A DNA stretch of 39,628 nt from Ruminococcus flavefaciens (GTDB lineage Bacteria; Bacillota; Clostridia; Oscillospirales; Ruminococcaceae). The stretch covers positions 1 through 39,628 of the forward strand of contig DFJW01000002.1 of NCBI GenBank assembly GCA_002373775.1, given 5' to 3'. Position 1 is the stretch's first letter, and the number at the start of each line of letters is the position of its first letter. This document shows, piece after piece, positions 24,975 to 33,424 of this stretch. The notes beneath the pieces are model-generated. The model worked only from the letters and a program-made list of their open reading frames with translations, had not been told where the DNA came from and did no database searches. The translations under genes and the position numbers were made by a program.

Positions 24975-25057
24975 GTTATTCACATTTTTTCTTTAATAAT
25001 ATACCCAGAGTACAAGATATGGAAGCGTGTAAAACAGTCCGGCTATCATGAATGACA

Positions 25058-25116
25058 CAAATAATATCCCCCGCATACAGCAAATCCTGAATCGGAAAGC
25101 GCCATATGCGGGGGAT
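25058..25116 (-). terminator. Terminator of the first GH9 gene
   Basis: Perfect 12-bp stem ATCCCCCGCATA/TATGCGGGGGAT around a 27-nt loop, followed by ATTATTTG on the minus strand. It lies about 35 nt after the stop codon. Confidence 0.75.
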
Positions 25117-25148
25117 CTCATATCATCTTTGGTAAGCCGAAGAAAGTT

Positions 25149-27386
25149 TTACTTCTTGTATGATACAGGAAGTTCCTCCTTCAGTCCGAGTTTGTACTCC
25201 TGGATAGCACTTGCGTCGGAGTTTGTAACGCCGTCGCCGTTATCGTAAACATCAGCGTTCAGACGTCCCAGCTCGGAGATGCCGTCCGGCTTGCCGAGAC
25301 CGTATGTATCCGGGTTGGAGAGATACTGCATTACGAGAACAGCATCCGCCATATTTACTTCCTTATCGCAGTTAGCGTCGCCCCAGAGTGTGACCTTCAG
25401 CTGAGAAGTAGTTGTAGTCGAAGTCGTAGTGGAAGTGGTAGTCGTTGTTGTGGTAGTTGTTGTACCTGTATTTTCTACGACCTTATAGTATACGCGCTTT
25501 ACGCTGTCGATAACAGCTGAGCTGTCTTCCGACCACCATACATGGATAGTAACGGTGTCGTTATTTGGGGCTGCACCGGAAACGTTCACGCTCTTTGTAT
25601 ACTTTCCGCTGCTGTCCATAGTTGTGTCAAAGCTGCCGATCTGCTTATATCCGGAAGCATCGGTATAGTCGATAGCACCGTTGAACTTTACGCCGGAAGA
25701 TGCGCTGTAGGTTATCTCCAGTTCATCAGCCTCCTTGAGCTGTACCTGTAATTCCTTGCTGTTTGCAGCGATGTCGATCTCCTCGACGATCTTTGTAGTG
25801 ATGACAGTTGTGGTCGTGGTAGTAGTTGTTGAGCCGGTAGTTGTGGTAGCAGTGGGCTTAGGGGGATCTATCTCGCCGCTGCCGAAAACGAAATCGCTGT
25901 TGATCTCGGAAGCACTTGCTACAAGTCCGTTTATAGCTGAAGCATCGCCGCCGTAGATGTTTGCGAGACCTGCACATGCGAGAGCGAAGCAGCCGTTGTA
26001 GTCGAGAGCACCTTCTGTGTACTGATAGCGGTCTGCGTGGTCCTCATATCCGCTCTTATCTGCACCGCCGACGAGCATGCCGTATGCAGTATACTTTGCA
26101 GACGGGTTATCTGCGGAAGTCTGGCTTCCGTTTCCGGGGTTAGCAGCACGGTGGTGGATATGTGACGGCCACTTTGAACCGTAGCCGAGAAGGAAACTGT
26201 AGCCGTAGCTGTTATTGCCGAGGATGTAGTCCATCTGGAATTTTGCAGCCTTTGCGTACTCGGAATTTCCGTCGCCCTTTGCAAGTGCGAGCGCACGGAA
26301 CTGCTTTGCGCAGTTATAGCGAGAAGCACCCCAGCCGCTGGCAACGTAGGAAGTTGAACTTATGCCGCCCTCGTTGGAGTAAACGTTCATCAGCTCCCGC
26401 TCAAATGCTGAATCGCCGGTCGCCTTGTACATCATAACCGAGTATCCCTGCCATACCTTATCCCAGCAGTAGAGATAGCCGTCGTAGAGTCCTCCGCCGT
26501 AGTCACCGCCGCTTGGAGTACGGGTAGGCTTGCTGCCCTCGCCGAGTATCCAGAGCCATGCCTGAGCAAGAGCCTCTTCGTCCTGATACATCGAATTGGT
26601 GGAATAGAAACTCATTCCGGCGCAGTTATTGCCGACATTCTTCTGTGCAAAGCTGAGAAGAGCCTTTGAATACTTGATACATTCAGCCGCATATGCCGGA
26701 TCGGAGTCCTTTACAACATACGCAGTACCCGCAAGACCTGCCGCCATTTCGCAGCAAACCGCAGAGTTGTTGTCGGAGGCTGTCAGCCAGTAAACAGGAC
26801 GGTCATATGTCTGCACTTCAGGAGCAGACCAGATGCCGTGGTCTACAGTACCGTCAGCTACCGTTCCTGCAACTGCAGCGACATTTCCGCTGCCGTCAAG
26901 GAAAGTGGTCTTCATGAGGTAATCTGCGCCCCATTTGAGCTCGTATATGAGGTGGTCCTTAGCTCCGGCTTTTTCATAAATGCCCTCATTGAGATACTCG
27001 GACATAGCAAGGCTGGACAGTCCGAAGCCGATAGTCAGATTGAATTTTACATGGTCACCGGCATCGTGGAAGCCACCTGAAACATCCACTTTACCGTCGC
27101 CGTCGGGATCGACGGCTGCCTTTGCAGCGCCTGAGAGACTTCCTACAGAAGCTTTCGCATCATAAGTATGACAGTCACCTCTCCATGTAAGAGGTCCGCC
27201 GGTAACGCCTGTACCGCAGGCATTTGCATCGTACATGTAAAGGCTGAGAGCAAGCGCTTCAAGATAATTGCTGCCGTCAGCAGCAGAAACTGTAGTGCCG
27301 ATGTTGGCTACAGTCATTGAAGATGCCGCGACTGCTGAACCGAGCAGGCCTGCGATCATCCTTCTGAATTTACCTGTTCTTGACAT
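25149..27386 (-). CDS. Cellulosomal GH9 endoglucanase with C-terminal dockerin
   Basis: A 745-residue secreted enzyme. It has a signal peptide (1-35), a GH9 catalytic domain (about 38-480) with DAGDH (108-112) supplying the catalytic base, the HHRAA substrate motif (411-415) and YTEGALDYN with acid Glu458, a Thr linker (about 512-530), a beta-rich module (about 535-635, probably carbohydrate-binding), a second Thr linker (641-660) and a type I-like dockerin (668-745). GH9 enzymes cut beta-1,4-glucan with inversion; the dockerin should plug the enzyme into a cohesin. The ATG at 27386 follows AAAGGAG by 8 nt. It has its own promoter and terminator, separate from the neighbouring GH9 gene. Family assignment is firm; endo or processive mode is not. 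Confidence 0.95.
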   Translation of the reverse strand: MSRTGKFRRMIAGLLGSAVAASSMTVANIGTTVSAADGSNYLEALALSLYMYDANACGTGVTGGPLTWRGDCHTYDAKASVGSLSGAAKAAVDPDGDGKVDVSGGFHDAGDHVKFNLTIGFGLSSLAMSEYLNEGIYEKAGAKDHLIYELKWGADYLMKTTFLDGSGNVAAVAGTVADGTVDHGIWSAPEVQTYDRPVYWLTASDNNSAVCCEMAAGLAGTAYVVKDSDPAYAAECIKYSKALLSFAQKNVGNNCAGMSFYSTNSMYQDEEALAQAWLWILGEGSKPTRTPSGGDYGGGLYDGYLYCWDKVWQGYSVMMYKATGDSAFERELMNVYSNEGGISSTSYVASGWGASRYNCAKQFRALALAKGDGNSEYAKAAKFQMDYILGNNSYGYSFLLGYGSKWPSHIHHRAANPGNGSQTSADNPSAKYTAYGMLVGGADKSGYEDHADRYQYTEGALDYNGCFALACAGLANIYGGDASAINGLVASASEINSDFVFGSGEIDPPKPTATTTTGSTTTTTTTTVITTKIVEEIDIAANSKELQVQLKEADELEITYSASSGVKFNGAIDYTDASGYKQIGSFDTTMDSSGKYTKSVNVSGAAPNNDTVTIHVWWSEDSSAVIDSVKRVYYKVVENTGTTTTTTTTTTSTTTSTTTTSQLKVTLWGDANCDKEVNMADAVLVMQYLSNPDTYGLGKPDGISELGRLNADVYDNGDGVTNSDASAIQEYKLGLKEELPVSYKK
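25407..25466 (-). repeat. Thr-codon repeat encoding a linker in the first GH9 gene
   Basis: Imperfect ACA/ACT/ACC codon repeats encode the Thr/Ser linker before the dockerin. A second shorter tract lies at 25806-25853, before the beta-rich module. Such tracts vary in length by slippage and mark flexible, often glycosylated linkers. Confidence 0.8.
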
Positions 27387-27421
27387 GATAATAACTCCTT
27401 TCATTGTTTGGACACGTTGGT

Positions 27422-27467
27422 ATGTGCAAGTCTGCACACTATGCACATCTTACATAGTATTATACCA
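27422..27467 (-). promoter_or_regulatory. Extended -10 promoter and TGTGCA repeats before the first GH9 gene
   Basis: TATAAT (27459-27464) is preceded by TGG, an extended -10 element, with no good -35 box. In the early transcribed region, ATGTGCA (27442-27448) and TGCACAT (27422-27428), as read on the minus strand, form an inverted repeat with another TGTGCA half-site between them (27433-27438). Confidence 0.5.
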
Positions 27468-27572
27468 CATTTATACAGATATTTGTTACTAAATTATGTC
27501 TAAGCCGTTTTTAAATTAAAATTTGGAAATTATATCAAAAATGAAATACGCAAATTAGCTATTATCACAAGT

Positions 27573-27607
27573 ACAAAAAACTGCCGGAGCAGAAATTGCT
27601 CCGGCAG
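27573..27607 (-). terminator. Terminator of the second GH9 gene
   Basis: Perfect 11-bp stem CTGCCGGAGCA/TGCTCCGGCAG with a 5-nt loop, followed by TTTTTTG on the minus strand. Confidence 0.93.
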
Positions 27608-27639
27608 CCGTGATTATTCAGTTTTTACTGCTGAGCAGA

Positions 27640-29910
27640 TCAATACTTGGGAAGGCTCTGGATGATGCTGAGCTTGAATTCCTGGATTGCACCTGCGTCA
27701 GCGTTTGTAACGCCGTCACCGGGTGTGCAGCAGTCAGCATTAGCAAGGCCCTGTCTTGTGATTCCGTCAGACTTGCCAACGCCGTAAACGTCGGGATTTG
27801 CAAGGTACTGCATGATAAGTACAGCGTCAGCCATATTTACCTCATTGTCGCAGTTTGCATCGCCGATGAGTGTCGGGTTAGGTGTCGGAGATGTTGTAGT
27901 TGTAGTTGAAGTTGTGGATGTTGTAGTTGTTGTGGTGGTAGTTCTTGTTGTGGTCGTAGTTGTTGTAGTAACAGCAGGAGCATCAACGTATACCTTTACG
28001 GAATTTACTGTGAATTCACCGCTGTTGATCCACCATGTACCGAACTTGAGCTCGCCGCCGTACTGTGTCTGGATTATAGCAGCTGTAGCGCTGGGAACGT
28101 TCCATGTGATGGTTGCGCTGTTGCCGTTTACCTGCTGTGACATATTGTCTGTCATTGTCCAGTAGTCGGGAGCAACTGTTGTGGAAGAACCGAAAGCGCC
28201 TTCCCACTTGCCGATATTGCCGTTGGAGGAGATATTTACTTCTACCTTCTTGATAGTAGCACCTGAAGGGATGCCGAATTCAGACCACTTCCAGCCGATC
28301 ATCTTGTCGTCTGCGTTCTGATCGTAAACAACATGCTGATTAGGCTTGTACTCATACTCTGTCTTGTTTGAAGGAGGAGCAGTTGTAGTTGTTGTAGTTG
28401 TTGTGATTCCAGGATTGTAGTAAGTTGTAGTTGTGGTAGTAGAAGTGGATGAATTAGGCGGAGGAGTTACAGAACCGGAATAGATCTTTGTAACGCCGGG
28501 GATGCTTGTAGCGATCGAACCAGATCTTTTCATGCTGTAAAGACCAGCAGCTGCGCCTACGAGACCAGCATTGTAGTCAAGAGCAACTTCGTTGCATACA
28601 TAGTCCTTGATGCTGTCGCTGTATGTTCCGTTTTCATCTCCGGGACCTCCTACGAGAGCACCGACGAGAACAGGGCTGCCGGACTTAGCCTGCGTGTTGT
28701 CGCCCATCTCAGCGTATCCGTTGTAACCTGAAGCAGCTCTGTGGTGAGCGTTCTGAGGATACTTGTTGCCGATACCTACGATGAAGCTGTAGCCTGAGGG
28801 GTTGTTGCCGGTGATGTAATCCATCTGACCCTTTACCCAGTTTGTATAGTCAGCAGTTGAGTGCTTTGTAGCTACGAGAGCTGTGAACTGCATTGAGCAG
28901 TTGAGACGTGCGCTGCCCCACTTGTCGAGGAAGTAGTAGCCGTTCTTTGTCTTTTCCTGCATTGTCTTGCTGAACCAGCTGTTTACGTCGCTCCAGTCAT
29001 TTGTAGCCTCAGCAACGAGACACATAGCGCCGGTGTTTACGCTCTCCCAGCCGTGTACCCAGCCCATGTACTTGTTGAGCTTGCCCTTGGCATCGTTGAG
29101 ATAGCTCTGGTTGCCTGTAGCAACATAAAGAGCTGCTGCTGCCCAAGCCTGCTCATCCTGACAAGAACTGTTCTGATAGAATGTCTCCACCTTACCGGTC
29201 TGGGGATTGAACTCTGTAGGACCGTCAGTAGCAATTGAGTTGTACTGAGTAGAGAACTTGTAGAGTGCCTCAGCGTACTTGAGGTCCTCTGCGTTTCCGA
29301 AGTTTTTATAGTTGAATGCGAGAGCTGCTGCATAGTCTGCTGCGATATCGCTGGCACTGTTTGAAGTCCAGTACATCTTGCGCTTTCCCTGCTGGGATTC
29401 CTGAGCCTCAGGAACACCCCAGTACTGATGGTCGGTTACACCGCTTCCCTTCTGGTAAAGGAAACTTGAAACCGTATTGCCGTTGAGCTTTGTGGAACGC
29501 TTGAAGAAATCGCAGAAATGGTCAGTTATCACCTTGAGGTGCTCAGTCTGACCTGTTGAATCGAATGCATCGCCGAATTCATAGTAGCTCCAGCCGAGAG
29601 TAGACGCTGTAAAGCCCTGAGGAAGGCCGAACATAGCGTGGTCACCTGCGTCGTGGAAGCCGCCGGGTACTTCGTCGCCCTTATGGCAGTCACTTCTCCA
29701 TGAGAGCGCACCCTTTGAATTGTCTCCGCACATATTTGCGTCGTAGAAATAGAGGGAGTACTGTAAGATCTTAGCGTAGTCGTCAGAACCGGCAGCTGAA
29801 GCTGTAATTGAGGAGTTCACAGCCATAGGGAATGCACCGGCCATTGCGGATAATGCAACAACACCGCCAAGGATAGATGATTTGATCCTGTTCAGTTTGT
29901 TTGTAACCAT
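27640..29910 (-). CDS. Cellulosomal GH9 cellulase with C-terminal dockerin
   Basis: A 756-residue secreted enzyme. It has a signal peptide (about 1-40), a GH9 domain (about 42-465) with DAGDH (87-91), HHRAA (389-393) and Glu441 in NEVALDYNAG, a Thr/Pro linker (about 485-515), a Trp-rich beta module (about 517-645; carbohydrate-binding is likely, since Trp residues cluster around WKWSEF and FGTWW), a long Thr linker (647-680) and a dockerin (682-756). It lacks the extra segment between WRGDCH and the DAGDH motif that the neighbouring GH9 carries, so the two are divergent paralogues, not a recent tandem copy. The ATG at 29910 has a weak AAGAAG site. Upstream direct repeats suggest activator control. 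Confidence 0.95.
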   Translation of the reverse strand: MVTNKLNRIKSSILGGVVALSAMAGAFPMAVNSSITASAAGSDDYAKILQYSLYFYDANMCGDNSKGALSWRSDCHKGDEVPGGFHDAGDHAMFGLPQGFTASTLGWSYYEFGDAFDSTGQTEHLKVITDHFCDFFKRSTKLNGNTVSSFLYQKGSGVTDHQYWGVPEAQESQQGKRKMYWTSNSASDIAADYAAALAFNYKNFGNAEDLKYAEALYKFSTQYNSIATDGPTEFNPQTGKVETFYQNSSCQDEQAWAAAALYVATGNQSYLNDAKGKLNKYMGWVHGWESVNTGAMCLVAEATNDWSDVNSWFSKTMQEKTKNGYYFLDKWGSARLNCSMQFTALVATKHSTADYTNWVKGQMDYITGNNPSGYSFIVGIGNKYPQNAHHRAASGYNGYAEMGDNTQAKSGSPVLVGALVGGPGDENGTYSDSIKDYVCNEVALDYNAGLVGAAAGLYSMKRSGSIATSIPGVTKIYSGSVTPPPNSSTSTTTTTTYYNPGITTTTTTTTAPPSNKTEYEYKPNQHVVYDQNADDKMIGWKWSEFGIPSGATIKKVEVNISSNGNIGKWEGAFGSSTTVAPDYWTMTDNMSQQVNGNSATITWNVPSATAAIIQTQYGGELKFGTWWINSGEFTVNSVKVYVDAPAVTTTTTTTTRTTTTTTTTSTTSTTTTTSPTPNPTLIGDANCDNEVNMADAVLIMQYLANPDVYGVGKSDGITRQGLANADCCTPGDGVTNADAGAIQEFKLSIIQSLPKY
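27889..27972 (-). repeat. Thr-codon repeat encoding the pre-dockerin linker of the second GH9 gene
   Basis: Imperfect ACA/ACT codon repeats encode about 27 Thr-rich residues. A shorter tract at 28379-28451 encodes the linker after the catalytic domain. Confidence 0.8.
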
Positions 29911-29968
29911 ATTATTCACACTTCTTTCATTTGTAAGGAGTTGCCTATAATATGTATTGCCTGCAATC

Positions 29969-30032
29969 ATTATACAGTGTTTTTCAAAAAAGTTGATTAC
30001 AATTCGGTTACCAATATATTACAATCCGGTTA
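29969..30032 (-). promoter_or_regulatory. Promoter of the second GH9 gene with tandem direct repeats
   Basis: A TATAAT box (29969-29974, minus strand) has a poor -35 (ATCAAC). Two 15-bp direct repeats, TAACCGGATTGTAAT (30018-30032) and TAACCGAATTGTAAT (29996-30010), differ at one base and are spaced 22 bp apart, two helical turns, overlapping and extending upstream of the -35. This is the layout of an activator site. Confidence 0.6.
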
Positions 30033-30284
30033 ATTTCAACAAAAAATTCATAATTTCGTCGCATTGCAAAAATATGATAGCCGTTTTTTGGGTATAATTA
30101 CATGTAAAAACTTCTATTTATGTGCAACATCATAGTATTTCGATAGCAATTTTGTCCAACATGCCGATATGATACAGAGGTATCCGGAACTGAAACTGCC
30201 GCCCGTCCACTGTCCACCACAGACGGACATGCGTTTTCACTAAAAAAACACTTCCGTTTATGTCCAATTTTGGCTTTCTGTCAA
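30033..30284. other. Intergenic region between the second GH9 gene and aspartokinase
   Basis: No gene is seen. A TATAAT (30093-30098) within GCCGTTTTTTGGG-TATAAT resembles the mapped aspartokinase promoter region (GCCGTGTTTTGGGC-TATAAT at 30294-30313) but lacks a -35 box. The middle contains the short inverted repeat CCGTC/GACGG (30203-30226 area). Confidence 0.4.
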
Positions 30285-30313
30285 TTGATTTCAGCCGTGT
30301 TTTGGGCTATAAT
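30285..30313 (+). promoter_or_regulatory. Sigma-A promoter of aspartokinase
   Basis: TTGATT (30285-30290), 17-bp spacer, TATAAT (30308-30313). The start codon lies about 57 nt after the expected start point, and no attenuator is seen in between. Confidence 0.8.
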
Positions 30314-30376
30314 TTGTATTGTGACAAATTTATCAATGTGTTCATAAAATAACTATTATAAAAGGAATGATATACA

Positions 30377-31711
30377 ATGGCTGATAAAGTCGTAAAATTC
30401 GGCGGAAGCTCTCTCGCTGACGCCAACCAGTTCAGAAAGGTCGCTGACATAATCAAGAGTGACGCAAAGCGCAGATACGTTGTCCCCTCTGCTCCCGGAA
30501 AGCGTTTCTCAGACGACATCAAGATCACCGACATGCTCTATAAGTGCTGCGAACTCGCAGGAAGCGGCATCGACTTCTCCGAAGAGTTCAAGATCATCAA
30601 GGACAGATACAACGGCATTATTTCCGAACTGGGCATAGATATGTCCCTCGAAAACGAATTCAGCGAGATCGCATCCGAGCTGAGATCACGTCCCGCCAAG
30701 GACTTTGCTGCCAGCCGCGGTGAATATCTCAACGGCAAGGTCCTCGCCGCTTACCTCGGCTTCAATTTCGTTGACGCTGCCGATGTCATCGTTTTCGACA
30801 CCAAGGGCAATCTTCTCCTCGACCAGACCGTAAAGGCTGTCCGCGACAGGCTCAAGGGACTCGACAACGCTGTTATCCCCGGTTTCTACGGCAGAACTAC
30901 AGAGGGCTTCATCAAGACTTTCTCCAGAGGCGGTTCAGATGTTACCGGCTCTATCATAGCAAACGCTGTCCGCGCTGATATCTACGAGAACTGGACAGAC
31001 GTTTCCGGCTTCCTCGTTGCAGATCCGAGAATAGTTGAAGATCCCGACGTCATCGAAGTCATCACCTACAGAGAGCTCCGCGAACTTGCTTACATGGGCG
31101 CATCCGTTCTCCATGAGGACGCTATATTCCCCGTCCGTTCAGCAGGTATACCGATAAATATCAGAAACACCAACCGTCCGCAGGATGACGGCACTCTCAT
31201 CGTTTCCGATGACTACGACTTCAGCCGCGAGAGCCTGAACCGCACTATCACAGGTATCGCCGGAAAGAAGGGCTTCAGCTCTATCAACATAGAAAAGGCT
31301 ATGATGAACAACGAGGCTGGCTTCGGCATGAAGGTGCTGAAGGTCCTCTACGACAACGGACTTTCCTTCGAGCATATGCCTTCCGGTATCGACACCATGA
31401 GCATCACGCTCAGCACCGAGAAGCTTGCTCCCGTCCGCGAAAAGGTCCTTGCAGACCTGAGAAAAGCTGTTGATCCCGATCACCTTGAGATCGAGGACGG
31501 ACTCGCTATCCTCGCTGTCGTAGGACGCAGGATGAAGAATACTCGCGGCACCGTTGCCCGTATCTTCGCTTCTATGGCTCATGCAAGAATAAACGTAAAG
31601 CTCATCGACCAGGGTTCAAGCGAGCTGAATGTCATAATCGGCGTCAGCGAACACGACCTCCCTGAAGCTATCAGACGCATCTACGATATGTTCATCAACT
31701 CAGAAAAGTAA
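30377..31711 (+). CDS. lysC: Aspartate kinase
   Basis: A 444-residue monofunctional aspartokinase, the first step from aspartate to lysine, threonine and methionine. The kinase domain (about 1-285) opens with VVKFGGSSLAD (the conserved KFGGSS ATP/aspartate motif) and contains FSRGGSDVTG and DVSGFLVADPR. Two C-terminal ACT-type regulatory regions follow (about 305-440), so feedback inhibition by an end product is expected. Length and layout match the E. coli LysC-type class better than the alpha/beta-subunit class of B. subtilis. AAAAGGA precedes the ATG. It is a single-gene unit with its own promoter and terminator. Confidence 0.95.
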   Translation: MADKVVKFGGSSLADANQFRKVADIIKSDAKRRYVVPSAPGKRFSDDIKITDMLYKCCELAGSGIDFSEEFKIIKDRYNGIISELGIDMSLENEFSEIASELRSRPAKDFAASRGEYLNGKVLAAYLGFNFVDAADVIVFDTKGNLLLDQTVKAVRDRLKGLDNAVIPGFYGRTTEGFIKTFSRGGSDVTGSIIANAVRADIYENWTDVSGFLVADPRIVEDPDVIEVITYRELRELAYMGASVLHEDAIFPVRSAGIPINIRNTNRPQDDGTLIVSDDYDFSRESLNRTITGIAGKKGFSSINIEKAMMNNEAGFGMKVLKVLYDNGLSFEHMPSGIDTMSITLSTEKLAPVREKVLADLRKAVDPDHLEIEDGLAILAVVGRRMKNTRGTVARIFASMAHARINVKLIDQGSSELNVIIGVSEHDLPEAIRRIYDMFINSEK

Positions 31712-31721
31712 TGATATCAGG

Positions 31722-31791
31722 CAGATCAGCTGCTGTGCTCATGTACAAGGTACTTTCCTTCATGCAGGCACCGGAGCTGGTCTGTTTTTTT
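31722..31791 (+). terminator. Terminator of aspartokinase
   Basis: CAGATCAGCT pairs with AGCTGGTCTG (10 bp with one G-U) around a partly structured 43-nt interior, followed by seven T. Confidence 0.7.
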
Positions 31792-31849
31792 GTGATAAGA
31801 ACCAACATAAAAATAAAATAAAATACCGCAATTATTGGTATGATTTTTG

Positions 31850-31878
31850 TTGACTATGATAAAAAATAGTGATATAAT
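31850..31878 (+). promoter_or_regulatory. Sigma-A promoter of glmM
   Basis: TTGACT (31850-31855), 17-bp spacer, TATAAT (31873-31878). The leader before the GTG start is about 75 nt. Confidence 0.85.
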
Positions 31879-31959
31879 AGTAATATGTATATGCCTTCAT
31901 CTCAGGCGGCATATATCTATTACCGAAACGAAAATGATAGAAGAAGGAGAAATAATAAA

Positions 31960-33345
31960 GTGGGCAGATATTTTGGTACAGACGGTTTCCGCGGGACCGC
32001 AAACATAAATCTTACAGCGGATCACGCATTCAGGGTAGGACGTTTTCTCGGCTGGTATTACGGAGAGCTGAAGAGACAGAGTGGCGATGTTTCAAAGCCG
32101 AGGATAGTTATCGGCAAGGACACAAGACGTTCGAGCTACATGTTCGAGTATTCACTTGTCGGAGGTCTTACTGCTTCAGGTGCTGACGCCTATCTTCTCC
32201 ATGTAACAACAACACCTTCAGTCGCATACATCACCCGTGTGGATTCATTCGACTGCGGCATCATGATCTCAGCCAGCCATAATCCCTATCACGACAACGG
32301 CATAAAGCTCATAAATTCTCAGGGCGAGAAGATGGAGGAATCGGTCATCGCTCTCATTGAGGACTATCTCGACGGCAGGCTCAATGCTTTCGGACAGAGC
32401 TATGATGAGCTCCCCTACGCTCTCGACGCCAATATCGGCTGCACTGTGGATTACATTTCCGGCAGGAACAGATACATCGCATACCTCATCTCCCTCGGCA
32501 TGTACTCATTCCGCGGCATGAGGATCGGTCTCGACTGTGCTAACGGCGCCGCATGGAACATCGCAAAGGCAGTATTCGACGCCCTCGGCGCTGAAACTCA
32601 CGTTATAAACGCTGAGCCGAACGGCATAAACATCAACAACAACGCAGGCTCCACACATATCGAGAACTTACAGAAATTCGTGGTCGAAAAGGGACTCGAC
32701 GCCGGCTTCGCTTATGACGGCGACGCTGACCGCTGCCTCTGTGTTGACGAAAAGGGAAATGTCATCACCGGCGACCACATACTCTATATCTACGGCAGAT
32801 ACATGAAGGAACGCGGAAAGCTTCTCCAGAACACTGTAGTCACCACTGTAATGTCCAACTTCGGACTTTATAAGGCTTTCGATGAGATCGGCATAGAATA
32901 TGCAAAGACCGCTGTGGGAGACAAGTACGTTTACGAATACATGAAGGAACACGGCTGCCGTCTCGGAGGAGAGCAGTCCGGACACATAATCTTCTCAAAG
33001 TACGCTTCCACAGGTGACGGCATCCTCACGAGCCTGAAGATCATGGAGGTCATCGCTGCACGCAAGAAGCCTCTCAGCGAACTTGCCGCACCTTTCACAG
33101 TATATCCGCAGGTGCTTGAAAATGTAAAGGTCAAGGACAAGACTGCCGCTCAGAACGATCCCGATGTGAAGGCAGCAGTCGAGAAAGTCGCAGACGAACT
33201 CGGCACATCCGGCCGCATACTCGTCCGCGAATCCGGCACAGAGCCGCTGGTCCGCGTAATGGTAGAGGCAGAGAATGAATCCATATGCCATAAATATGTA
33301 GATCAGGTAGTGGCCGTGATCCGTTCAAAGGGACACACAGTCTGA
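31960..33345 (+). CDS. glmM: Phosphoglucosamine mutase
   Basis: A 461-residue enzyme that converts glucosamine-6-phosphate to glucosamine-1-phosphate for peptidoglycan precursors. It begins GRYFGTDGFRGTAN, the GlmM N-terminal signature. The phosphoserine loop SASHNP holds Ser106, the metal loop is YDGDADRC, and the C-terminal phosphate loop is RESGTEPLVRVMVEA. The start is a GTG at 31960 with AAGGAGA upstream; in-frame ATG codons further upstream (from 31885) lie too close to the promoter start point and have no ribosome binding site. No terminator follows, so some read-through into the GH43 gene is possible. Confidence 0.95.
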   Translation: MGRYFGTDGFRGTANINLTADHAFRVGRFLGWYYGELKRQSGDVSKPRIVIGKDTRRSSYMFEYSLVGGLTASGADAYLLHVTTTPSVAYITRVDSFDCGIMISASHNPYHDNGIKLINSQGEKMEESVIALIEDYLDGRLNAFGQSYDELPYALDANIGCTVDYISGRNRYIAYLISLGMYSFRGMRIGLDCANGAAWNIAKAVFDALGAETHVINAEPNGININNNAGSTHIENLQKFVVEKGLDAGFAYDGDADRCLCVDEKGNVITGDHILYIYGRYMKERGKLLQNTVVTTVMSNFGLYKAFDEIGIEYAKTAVGDKYVYEYMKEHGCRLGGEQSGHIIFSKYASTGDGILTSLKIMEVIAARKKPLSELAAPFTVYPQVLENVKVKDKTAAQNDPDVKAAVEKVADELGTSGRILVRESGTEPLVRVMVEAENESICHKYVDQVVAVIRSKGHTV

Positions 33346-33424
33346 AGGCTGAGCCGCAGACATATACAGATACTTTTTTGCAGAGGATGATATCAGGAAA
33401 AATATAACAACTATGGGGGCATCT

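Noticed and set aside
25395..28451. CRISPR-like or tandem DNA repeats
   Set aside because: They are imperfect Thr-codon tracts inside reading frames, without spacers.
25149..29910. Recent tandem duplication of the two GH9 genes
   Set aside because: The catalytic domains differ in loops and spacing, the accessory modules are unrelated, and each gene has its own promoter and terminator.
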